From contig JBARZE010000038.1 in assembly GCA_049649525.1 (NCBI GenBank), positions 124,001-188,000 of the forward strand: a stretch of 64,000 nt of DNA, written 5' to 3'. The position numbers were made by a program, and so were the translations under genes. Shown piece by piece: positions 8,851 to 16,097 of the stretch. Under the pieces are notes generated by a model that saw only the letters and a program-made list of their open reading frames with translations, ran no database searches and had not been told where the DNA came from. Each line of letters starts with the position of its first letter. The stretch's first letter is position 1. This DNA is from JAAURB01 sp049649525. Lineage in GTDB: Bacteria; Cyanobacteriota; Cyanobacteriia; Cyanobacteriales; Microcoleaceae.

Positions 8851-9173
8851 ATCAATGGCGTGAAATTCTTGAAAAAATTCTCCAGTATCACGCTAATCTT
8901 CCATATCGTTATGGAGATGTCAGCAGCTATGTTGTGGTGAGTCGCGATCGCAATCATTATTTACTAATGCATGAGGGTTGGGAAGAACAGCGCCGAGTCC
9001 ATGGTTGTGTAGTTCATGTAGAAATTCGAGATGATAAGTTGTGGATACATTATGATGGCATCGAAGATAGTATCACGGCAGAGTTAGTCGATGCAGGTAT
9101 TCCGAAAGATCATATTGTTCTGGCATTTCATCCACCCTTTGTTCGTCAACATACTGGATATGCGTTAACTTAG
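8838..9173 (+). CDS. xisI: XisI-family protein
   Basis: 111 aa. Starts inside the xisH 3' end (ATG at 8838, xisH stop at 8848-8850). The pattern MDILNQWREILEKILQYHA, then HYLLMHEGWEEQRRVHGCVVHVEI and the end IVLAFHPPFVRQHTGYAL are hallmarks of XisI. It is the constant partner of XisH and may form a complex with it or hold its nuclease-like fold in check; this is inference from strict pairing and coupling. Confidence 0.9.
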   Translation: MDILNQWREILEKILQYHANLPYRYGDVSSYVVVSRDRNHYLLMHEGWEEQRRVHGCVVHVEIRDDKLWIHYDGIEDSITAELVDAGIPKDHIVLAFHPPFVRQHTGYALT

Positions 9174-9226
9174 CTTGCTGTTAAAGGGATCATATTTATG
9201 ATTGAATAGAGAAAATAATAATACCT

Positions 9227-11461
9227 TTAATGTTTACCATCTAAATAAATTTGCCACATTTGTTGATAAGCATTTTCCATTTCACGAGTAAACTGTTTCC
9301 CATTCCATAACGGCGCTATTTGCTTAGACTTTCTCAACTTCCAAGCTACCTGTTGACGTAACGCCTCATCTGTCCCTAACCGAATTCCCCATTCCACATA
9401 TTCTTCATCTGTCCAAGCAATACCTTCTGTAATACCTGCATTCATCATCATCGTATAACTGTTACGACTGGCAAACTGTTGTCCGACACGGGTTACCATT
9501 GGAACTTCCATCCACAGGGTTTCTAAGGTGGTTGTCGCGCCATTGTAGGGGTAGGTATCGAGAAAAACATCTGCGATCGCCAAATTAGCACGGTGAATGG
9601 CGGAAGTGGGTACTCCTGATAAAAACTTTAAGCGATCTGGGTTAATTCCTTCTTCTTTTGCGAGTTGAATAAAAAACTCTGTGACGATATCTTGCTTCTT
9701 AAAACCTTTAATTAAAAAATAGCTATTCTTGACTGCTTTAAGAATCTGAATCTGCATCCGTGCTGTTTTTGGGTTGTATTTATAACCCATTTGAGAACTC
9801 ATATAAATCACTGCATCAGTCGGAATATTTAGTTCATCTCGTCGCAGCGTAGGTACACCGACTTCAAAACCATCGACGGCAATATAAGTTTGCGGAAGCC
9901 GCCAAATCGTCTCGCTATAATACTCCTGAGCATTTTCTGGTAACACATAAGGATCGGCAATATAATAGTCAATATTTTGTACTTCTGAAGCATCCCAACC
10001 GAGCCAGGTAACTTGAACAGGTGCAGTTTTGAGTGCCATAATTTCACAAGTTACATCTAGCGTAATACTATCAAGATCAATAAGAATATCAATTTCATCC
10101 TCTGAGATTTGATCTGGAATTTCTCTAGAACCCATTGGAAACTCATAGGCTTGATCGACTTGATTAACATACCAATCTTGTAAACTATCTTGGCGACCTT
10201 CTGCATTAATTAAATAAGCATAAATTTGAAACTTTTCTCGGTCATGATGTTGAAATAGCCATCGGGCTAACCATCCCACAGAATGAGTTCTTAAACACTG
10301 AGAAAGATAGCCTATCTTTAAAGGTTTATCATCAGTTTTTATCAGTTTACGGGATATAAGTTTTTGTTGATATTGGCAGATATAAGAATCAGCATAGGTT
10401 TCTATATTATTTTGACAAATTTGAGCTACTTGTTGCCGTAATTTATTATTGACCTGTGGCTGATCTCGTAAATAGAGGGGAAAAAACTGAGTTGAAAACA
10501 AGCGCATTGTAATCTCTTGAGAGAGATCAGTCGGTTCTAACTCAATTAAAGACTGAAGCAAAGTTTTATGACGTTCGAGAGTCGAACTCACCTCTTTTAC
10601 AGCTCCGCCTCCGGCACACATTAAGCCTCGCAATATTAAGTGATTTGCATAAATTTTATCTGCTAAATCTTCACAGATCTCATAGTATTGCTTTGCCAGC
10701 TCAATGCCTCTTTCAAGATTTCCGATATCTTGATTAAGAGTTATTAAACGTAACAAAACAACTTTATTTTCTGGTTCTAACTGTAACCCTAATTCAGCAA
10801 ATTGAACCCCCAGATGAGATCGTGAATAAATCCTCGAAATTTTTGTCGAAGTAGCTACTAATAAATTAATAAATGCACTCCGATCAAAAATACAAGGCAT
10901 ACAGGCTTTAGTAAATGCTAAGGATTGTGGATCTAAAGGGGCATACTCTAGAACTTCTTTTAAAACTATGAACAATAATTGACTATCGGTTTCTGTGATT
11001 TCTGAAATCGATTGAAGCTGCTCAAAAACGCCAAACGAGATTAAATCTTCTCCGGTATAAGTTTTCAGTAAAATACTGAGGGCGATTAAACTGAATACAT
11101 TATTGAGATCTGTAGGATCGATTTCTTGGATATGTTGCCGAATTGCCCAAGCAACTGCCCAATCTTCCAAATATTCTCGCCGTTGAGCTTCTCTTGTCAA
11201 AACCTGGATTAATTCTATTGTCCATTGTTCTATCTCCTCTGGCTCACCTTCTGCCATCGCAAATAGCCAAGTTGTCTGTGCTTCGGCTTCCTCTCCCTGC
11301 AACAACAGCATTAACCCTAAATACCAATAATATGATTTTATATCCGGCTCAGCCTCAATTGCGGCTTCGTAGAGACGACTGGCTTGTAGATAATCTCCAT
11401 TTAATAAATATTGCTCTGCTTGTTGTTGCCAATTCATGGGTTTTGAGTCAGAAGAGGGCAT
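9227..11461 (-). CDS. TPR/OGT-like (SPINDLY, GT41) glycosyltransferase, pilin-linked
   Basis: 744 aa from ATG 11461. A GTG at 11512 would add 17 residues but lies inside the pilin terminator hairpin, so it is rejected. N-terminal TPR units (YLLNGDYLQASRLYEAAIEAEPD) are followed by helical repeats to about residue 370, then the GT41 catalytic region: KIGYLSQCLRTHSVGWLARW, VTWLGWDASEVQNIDYYIAD and PYNGATTTLETLWMEVPMVT with SRNSYTMMMNAGI. Predicted cytosolic protein O-glycosyltransferase. It lies about 110 bp downstream of the type IV pilin gene on the same strand, so the pilin or another surface protein is a candidate acceptor; this is inference. A paralogue of the gene at 170-3160. Confidence 0.85.
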   Translation of the reverse strand: MPSSDSKPMNWQQQAEQYLLNGDYLQASRLYEAAIEAEPDIKSYYWYLGLMLLLQGEEAEAQTTWLFAMAEGEPEEIEQWTIELIQVLTREAQRREYLEDWAVAWAIRQHIQEIDPTDLNNVFSLIALSILLKTYTGEDLISFGVFEQLQSISEITETDSQLLFIVLKEVLEYAPLDPQSLAFTKACMPCIFDRSAFINLLVATSTKISRIYSRSHLGVQFAELGLQLEPENKVVLLRLITLNQDIGNLERGIELAKQYYEICEDLADKIYANHLILRGLMCAGGGAVKEVSSTLERHKTLLQSLIELEPTDLSQEITMRLFSTQFFPLYLRDQPQVNNKLRQQVAQICQNNIETYADSYICQYQQKLISRKLIKTDDKPLKIGYLSQCLRTHSVGWLARWLFQHHDREKFQIYAYLINAEGRQDSLQDWYVNQVDQAYEFPMGSREIPDQISEDEIDILIDLDSITLDVTCEIMALKTAPVQVTWLGWDASEVQNIDYYIADPYVLPENAQEYYSETIWRLPQTYIAVDGFEVGVPTLRRDELNIPTDAVIYMSSQMGYKYNPKTARMQIQILKAVKNSYFLIKGFKKQDIVTEFFIQLAKEEGINPDRLKFLSGVPTSAIHRANLAIADVFLDTYPYNGATTTLETLWMEVPMVTRVGQQFASRNSYTMMMNAGITEGIAWTDEEYVEWGIRLGTDEALRQQVAWKLRKSKQIAPLWNGKQFTREMENAYQQMWQIYLDGKH

Positions 11462-11485
11462 TGCTAAAGGAAAAAATTTGATCAC

Positions 11486-11516
11486 AAAAAATAAGTGGGC
11501 AGCTTCAGCCACCCAC
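11486..11516 (-). terminator. Rho-independent terminator after the pilin gene
   Basis: On the minus strand, GTGGGTGGC and GCTGCCCAC pair around a TGAA loop (9 bp, two G-U pairs), followed by TTATTTTTT. It sits between the pilin stop and the glycosyltransferase ATG, so most pilin transcripts should end here and the transferase would depend on read-through or its own promoter. Confidence 0.75.
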
Positions 11517-11574
11517 CCATATTAGTCGTAAACTGTCTTAAATTATGAAAACAGTGCAAGTTTTGACAATGAAT

Positions 11575-12138
11575 TTAGACATCTTTCATGCCAGCATTTT
11601 CACATTTTGGATCAGTGGTGTCACCTGCACCTGGTGCTGCAATTGTACCTAATTCATTAACACCATCTTTACCTGTACTCGGAGTCTCGCAAAGTGTGCT
11701 TCTTGATGTTGATTCTCCAGGATTACCTTCTTCATCTTCAACCTGTATCAAATAGACAGCGCCAAGGAAGGATTGAAGAGAGTTAGTCAGATCCTTTGCT
11801 TGGCAGTTCACTTGCTTAGCTTTCGGATCATCCAGTATACAAGTGTATTCGTAATTTGTTGTTTGAGTTTTGATACCCACACCCAGAGCATCAATACTTT
11901 GCTTGAATCCACTAAATTCTGTGTAGGAGGCTTGTTGACCTTTATTGATAGAAGACAAATACTGCTTCGCTTCAGACTGCTTCGCTTTATTCGCTTGGTT
12001 TAAGAAAGAAGGTAACGCAATAGCTGATAAAATCCCAATAATAATAATTACAACTAATAATTCAATCAGGGTAAAACCCTCTTCGCGCTTTCTTTTGGCG
12101 ACGTGTTGTAAAAATTTTGCTTTAAATTCAGTTTTCAT
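11575..12138 (-). CDS. Type IV pilin-like protein (PilA-type major or minor pilin)
   Basis: 187 aa. A short basic leader ends EEG, and cleavage after Gly21 by prepilin peptidase would expose FTLIELLVVIIIIGILSAIALP, the canonical pilin helix with Glu at position 5 of the mature protein. The globular part has paired cysteines (CILDD...CQAK and CETP...CENAG) suited to a C-terminal disulfide, and cyanobacterial-style helix SEAKQYLSSINKGQQASY. The ATG is preceded by AAGGAG at good spacing. Expected in type IV pili for motility, phototaxis or DNA uptake. A strong terminator follows, then a GT41 transferase. No other pil genes are nearby. Confidence 0.92.
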   Translation of the reverse strand: MKTEFKAKFLQHVAKRKREEGFTLIELLVVIIIIGILSAIALPSFLNQANKAKQSEAKQYLSSINKGQQASYTEFSGFKQSIDALGVGIKTQTTNYEYTCILDDPKAKQVNCQAKDLTNSLQSFLGAVYLIQVEDEEGNPGESTSRSTLCETPSTGKDGVNELGTIAAPGAGDTTDPKCENAGMKDV

Positions 12139-12250
12139 AGGTGTTTCTCCTTAAGAGGAATGCTTGAGTGTTTTTGTAGTAAGCCTAACTTACCCAGAGA
12201 TTATCAGATTCTTATCACCTGCTCAAATTTTTTTCGAGGCAGTTCAAGCG

Positions 12251-12415
12251 GATCGCTCTAAAAGTATATACAGAAAGGGTTATAGCTTACTTAAGAGTTC
12301 TGTGACGGGCTCAAAAATGGTCTGGTTTACTGATGGGGTTGGAAGAATTGCGATATACAAGGACAACACGCGCGCGCGATCGCTCTGACAATGTTATAAA
12401 CGGTTGTGATGTTTA
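12251..12415 (-). pseudogene. Decayed copy of the 3' end of the methyltransferase gene at 14124-15449
   Basis: From 12251 the sequence aligns with 14131 onward: both share agtatatacagaaagggtt, then ttaagagttct, ctcaaaaat, and further on gcgatcgct (12376 versus 14252) and ataaacggttg. The offset drifts only from 1880 to 1876, so the copy is colinear with small indels over about 165 bp. Read in the gene's sense it is broken by substitutions and cannot encode the domain. It marks an old duplication involving the Uma2/methyltransferase junction. Confidence 0.75.
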
Positions 12416-12436
12416 CCCTGAGACTGTAGCCTCTAG

Positions 12437-12665
12437 ACCTCTCCCCAACCCCTCTCCTGGAAGGCGAGGGGCTTAAAGTTTCTGATCTGTTCGTGGTTGG
12501 CGTAACCTTGCGATCTTCTGTGGCGCGTGATTGAGTCGTATCATTGACTTGTTTAGGCGTTTTTCTGATCCCTCTCCAACCCCCGACCATATCCCCCTTT
12601 TAGGGGGAGACCATTCGTTCCTCTCCTTTCAGGAGAGGTTAGGAGAGGTGAGGGGTTAGGGGAGG
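12437..12665. repeat. Inverted C-rich/G-rich low-complexity repeats
   Basis: A block acctctccccaacccctctc (from about 12437) is echoed in reverse orientation at about 12615-12665 (ggagaggttaggagaggtga and ggggttaggggagg). A local palindrome, tcccccttttaggggga, lies at about 12593-12609. Such cctctccccaacccc blocks are common dispersed repeats in cyanobacteria. Confidence 0.5.
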
Positions 12666-12742
12666 TCATTAAAGCGATCGCTGCCACTATTGTATATCCG
12701 CTAAAATCTAACTATCAAATCTCTACAATAGCAGAGGTCAAG

Positions 12743-13357
12743 ATGGTACAAACACCTGCACAGTCGCAAACAGAAACCCTCTCTCTTGAGTTACCCAGAA
12801 CTCTAAAGCTTCATGTTACCCCACAACAGTTTGAAGTCTTGGCTGCCAGTAACCGAAAATTACGACTGGAAAGAACATCCCTTGGAGAGTTAATTGTGAA
12901 TCCACCTACAGGCTGGGAAACTGGAGAACGTAACCGCAGCATTACTGGGCAATTGGATCATTGGTATTATGAGAATGGCAATTTGGGTAAGGCATTTGAC
13001 TCTTCTACTGGATTCATTTTACCCAATGGTGCAAATCGTTCTCCGGATGCTTGTTGGATTAGTCAAGAGCGTTGGGATGCGTTAACAGAAGAACAAAAGG
13101 GAACTTTTGCTAATATTTGCCCGGATTTTGTCGTAGAATTACGTTCTAGTTCTGATACTCTCAAACCTCTGCAAGCAAAAATGCAAGAGTATATAGATAA
13201 TGGGGCTAAATTAGGTTGGTTAATCGATCCGCAAAATAGAACGGTAGAAGTGTATAGAGTTGGTGTAGAAGTAGAAGTATTATCTAATCCAACAGAGTTA
13301 TCGGGTGAGGAAGTTTTACCGGGTTTTGTATTAAATTTAACTCGGGTATGGGGTTAG
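12743..13357 (+). CDS. Uma2 family protein, tandem copy 1
   Basis: 204 aa. The Uma2 fold is seen in LAASNRKLRLERTSLGELIV, the metal-site Asp in NRSPDACWIS, the Glu in PDFVVELRSSSDTLKPLQAK and the Lys in that helix, then WLIDPQNRTVEVYR. Almost identical to copy 2 except for residues 55-85, which differ (QLDHWYYENGNLGKAF here). Upstream sequence including ctctacaatagcagaggtcaa is shared with copy 2, so the duplication includes the leader. Function in the cell unknown. Confidence 0.8.
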   Translation: MVQTPAQSQTETLSLELPRTLKLHVTPQQFEVLAASNRKLRLERTSLGELIVNPPTGWETGERNRSITGQLDHWYYENGNLGKAFDSSTGFILPNGANRSPDACWISQERWDALTEEQKGTFANICPDFVVELRSSSDTLKPLQAKMQEYIDNGAKLGWLIDPQNRTVEVYRVGVEVEVLSNPTELSGEEVLPGFVLNLTRVWG

Positions 13358-13375
13358 TGTAGCGCTACGCGAAGC

Positions 13376-13405
13376 GTCAGAAGTCAGAAGTCAGAAGTCA
13401 GAAGT
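13376..13405. repeat. Short tandemly repeated heptamer (GTCAGAA x4)
   Basis: Four exact copies of GTCAGAA occupy 13376-13403. They directly follow tagcgctacgcgaagc, another dispersed cyanobacterial motif, between the two Uma2 copies. Heptamer tandem repeats of this kind are typical of filamentous cyanobacteria. Confidence 0.8.
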
Positions 13406-13512
13406 AGACTAAAACAGGCTTCCAACTTCTACTAATGTAAAACACAATTTCTTGTAGTGCCATGCATCAACTAAGATTTAACTATCAAATCTCTACGATA
13501 GCAGAGGTCAAT

Positions 13513-14127
13513 ATGATACAAACATCTGTACAATCGGAAACTGAAACACTCTCTCTTGAGTTACCCAGAACTCTAAAACTTCATGTTACCCCAGAACAGT
13601 TTGAAGTCTTGGCTGCTAGTAACCGAAAATTACGACTGGAAAGAACATCCCTTGGAGAGTTAATTGTGAATCCACCTACAGGCTGGGAAACAGGAAAACG
13701 AAATAGTCGCATTTTCGGAGAATTGTATATCTGGTGGTGCAATGCAGGGGAACCTGGGGATATTTTTGACTCTTCTACTGGATTCATTTTACCCAATGGT
13801 GCGAATCGTTCTCCCGATGCTTGTTGGGTGAGTCAAGAGCGTTGGGATGCGTTAACAGAAGAACAAAAGGGAACGTTTGCCAATATTTGCCCCGATTTTG
13901 TCGTAGAATTACGTTCTAGTTCCGATACTCTCAAACCTCTGCAAGCAAAAATGCAAGAGTATATAGATAATGGGGCTAAATTAGGTTGGTTAATCGATCC
14001 GCAAAATAGAACGGTGGAAGTGTATCGAGTTGGTGTAGAAGTAGAAGTATTATCTAATCCGACAGAGTTATCGGGTGAGGAAGTTTTACCCGGTTTTGTG
14101 TTGAATTTACGCCGGGTATGGGGTTAA
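13513..14127 (+). CDS. Uma2 family protein, tandem copy 2
   Basis: 204 aa from ATG 13513, the start homologous to that of copy 1 (a longer frame begins at 13462 but the extra 17 codons correspond to the untranslated leader of copy 1). Same catalytic pattern: PDACWVS, PDFVVELRSSSDTLKPLQAK, WLIDPQNRTVEVYR. The variable middle segment reads ELYIWWCNAGEPGDIF. Its stop overlaps the stop of the convergent methyltransferase gene by 3 bp. Confidence 0.8.
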   Translation: MIQTSVQSETETLSLELPRTLKLHVTPEQFEVLAASNRKLRLERTSLGELIVNPPTGWETGKRNSRIFGELYIWWCNAGEPGDIFDSSTGFILPNGANRSPDACWVSQERWDALTEEQKGTFANICPDFVVELRSSSDTLKPLQAKMQEYIDNGAKLGWLIDPQNRTVEVYRVGVEVEVLSNPTELSGEEVLPGFVLNLRRVWG

Positions 14128-15449
14128 GCAGAGCGTTCTAACAGTATATACAGAAAGGGTTCTAGGTCAGTTAAGAGTTCTTTGACTTGCTCAAAAATAG
14201 TCTGTTTATCAATCGGTTCGAGAGTAACAGGGTCTACAGGCCGGATTTGGTGCGATCGCTCAACCAAACTCATAAACGGTTGCGATCCTTCCCACAATGG
14301 CAGTAGACAGGCAACAATATAACTTTCTTGATGCAATGCTATTAATGTTGGAATTTGAACATATTTACTGATTTCAAAAGGTCTGCGGGTTTTGATACAC
14401 TCAATTAAGTCTTCTTTTGCTTTATCGGTTCTCAGTTGAGGATGTAAATGTACGGTACATTGTTCCCAGTCTGTATCAGTCCATTCTGCAATATCTTCGT
14501 CAGGTTTGGCTGCTTCAGGATGACCACACCAGAAGTCTAGTAGCCGATGAACAGGGTTAAGTAGTTCAAATAGATGGAGTTGTTGTTCAACGGAGAGTTC
14601 GGGTAAGCTCATCCCTATAAATGCAGGTAAATCATCTGGTTCTTTAAATAATCCAGTGATATCCCAATAGCGCCAATTCACCATACTAATAAATTCTAAG
14701 TTCGCCCCTTTCAAAGCAGCAAAAAGATCGGGAATAGTTGAGCCTTTATCCCCCATTAATAAAACATTGGCTAGCATCGATTCTTCGCTTTCTGCCATTC
14801 TTTTACTCCAAGTTTGCCTTTTAATGAGTACCGCATCCTTGAGAGCCTCCATCGTTTCTCGGACAATTTCTATTTCCATTTCTCTTGGACTCTCATCCAT
14901 TAATCCCATAAACTTAAATAGGGATTGCGCTCGAAAATAGCTTGCTCTTTGATATGAACTATGCAGATTACTTCTAATTATTCCTTCTGGCTTTAATACG
15001 GCTTTCATGGCATTCAGCCCGGTTACAGCATCCGGCAATAAATACAGCACTTCATCTGCATTAATATAATCAAATTCTATGCCTAATTCTGGTAATTCTT
15101 CAATGGATAAAGCATGAAATTCGCAGTTCTCAAACCCATAATGTTCTAAACGTTGACGGGCTAATTCTACTGATTTTTCGGATAAATCTACGCCGACAAT
15201 TTTCGCGCCAGGATTAGCTTCTGCCAGGACTAAAGATTTATAACCACTGCCACAGCCTGCATCTAAAATAACTGTATTTTCAGTATTTATAACTTTTTTA
15301 TTTCTAAGATAATAGGAGGTTACTAAATTATGAATATAAAGCGAGTTATAATCTTCTTTCGGTGATTTTTCTAATGGAACTCTCGGATAAGGGGCGGAGT
15401 CAAATTGTTGACGAATTTTTTCCAGGAGTTGAGGGTCTTTTTTTTCCAT
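14124..15449 (-). CDS. Class I SAM-dependent methyltransferase with C-terminal accessory region
   Basis: 441 aa. Residues 25-220 are the methyltransferase: DAGCGSG at 63-69 is motif I, VGVDLSEKSVELARQRL is the acidic end of strand 2, and YINADEVLYLLPDAVTGL matches the post-motif strand. FDSAPYPRVPLEKSPK near the start is shared with cyanobacterial TPR-methyltransferase proteins. Residues 220-441 carry no motif I recognise. The substrate is unknown. Its 3' end overlaps the second Uma2 gene, and a decayed copy of that 3' end lies at 12251-12415. Confidence 0.8.
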   Translation of the reverse strand: MEKKDPQLLEKIRQQFDSAPYPRVPLEKSPKEDYNSLYIHNLVTSYYLRNKKVINTENTVILDAGCGSGYKSLVLAEANPGAKIVGVDLSEKSVELARQRLEHYGFENCEFHALSIEELPELGIEFDYINADEVLYLLPDAVTGLNAMKAVLKPEGIIRSNLHSSYQRASYFRAQSLFKFMGLMDESPREMEIEIVRETMEALKDAVLIKRQTWSKRMAESEESMLANVLLMGDKGSTIPDLFAALKGANLEFISMVNWRYWDITGLFKEPDDLPAFIGMSLPELSVEQQLHLFELLNPVHRLLDFWCGHPEAAKPDEDIAEWTDTDWEQCTVHLHPQLRTDKAKEDLIECIKTRRPFEISKYVQIPTLIALHQESYIVACLLPLWEGSQPFMSLVERSHQIRPVDPVTLEPIDKQTIFEQVKELLTDLEPFLYILLERSA

Positions 15450-15605
15450 TTTTATTGACTTTAATAATACTACCTTGACTATAAAATTATATAGGATTAT
15501 AACCGATCCGGATATAATATTATTGCTTGAGATTATAGTCTAAAAAAGAATAGAATCTCGTTATTTATTGACTGATTCTATTGTATGGTTATCGCGCTAA
15601 ATTAA

Positions 15606-15968
15606 TCACGCTTCACGATTAACGAGATCGGGAGAAAAAGCAGGTAAACAGACGGCAATATATTCTGCACCTTCTGCGCCGGGGCTGCTATAACGGACCC
15701 ATTCACCTTTACTGGCAATAATAGCTTGTCCGGCTTTAATTTCCATTTCTCCCCCAACATATTCAACTTTTAGGGTTCCTTTTAATACAAGGGTATATTC
15801 ATCAAATTCGGGGCGTTGACCGGGTTCTATCCAACCGCTGGGCGATCGCATTTGTGCAATACTAACCCCTTCTGTTTGACTATTGACTCGACCAATATAT
15901 TCATCAATGATTTTGGGTTTATTGCCGACGGCTTCAATTCGGGTGGGTTTTTCAATATGTTGGGGCAT
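15606..15968 (-). CDS. Small cupin-domain protein
   Basis: 120 aa, a single cupin barrel. The segment GQRPEFDEYTLVLKGTLKVEY is cupin motif 1 in altered form (Glu present, His ligands mostly replaced), and AGQAIIASKGEWVRYSSPG is motif 2 without the usual His, so metal binding is doubtful. Probably a sugar- or ligand-binding or non-catalytic cupin. It lies 130 bp before the trehalose synthase gene's stop, same strand, with its own leader. Confidence 0.75.
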   Translation of the reverse strand: MPQHIEKPTRIEAVGNKPKIIDEYIGRVNSQTEGVSIAQMRSPSGWIEPGQRPEFDEYTLVLKGTLKVEYVGGEMEIKAGQAIIASKGEWVRYSSPGAEGAEYIAVCLPAFSPDLVNREA

Positions 15969-16097
15969 ATTTATTAGTAGTTTTTGGTTGTTTATTACTA
16001 GTGAACAGTAGGGGGTAGGGAGTAGGGAATAGATGAATTAACTTGAATACTCGTACCCGTCTCCCTATCACCCCATCTCCCCATCTCCGTATTCTGC

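Larger units (their letters stand above)
12139..12742. other. Intergenic region: pilin upstream, gene fragment and C-rich repeats
   Basis: About 600 bp with no complete gene. It holds the pilin leader region (to about 12240), a decayed copy of a methyltransferase 3' end (12251-12415), and two C-rich/G-rich low-complexity blocks in inverted orientation (12437-12472 and 12569-12665). Confidence 0.6.

Noticed and set aside
11462..11512. N-terminal extension (GTG 11512) of the GT41 gene
   Set aside because: The extension overlaps the pilin terminator hairpin; ATG 11461 gives a normal TPR start.
12164..12388. 74-codon plus-strand frame upstream of the Uma2 genes
   Set aside because: It lies across the decayed methyltransferase fragment and the pilin leader region; similarity is to a gene on the other strand.
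13462..13512. Longer N terminus for the second Uma2 gene
   Set aside because: The extra codons align with untranslated leader of the first copy; start moved to 13513.
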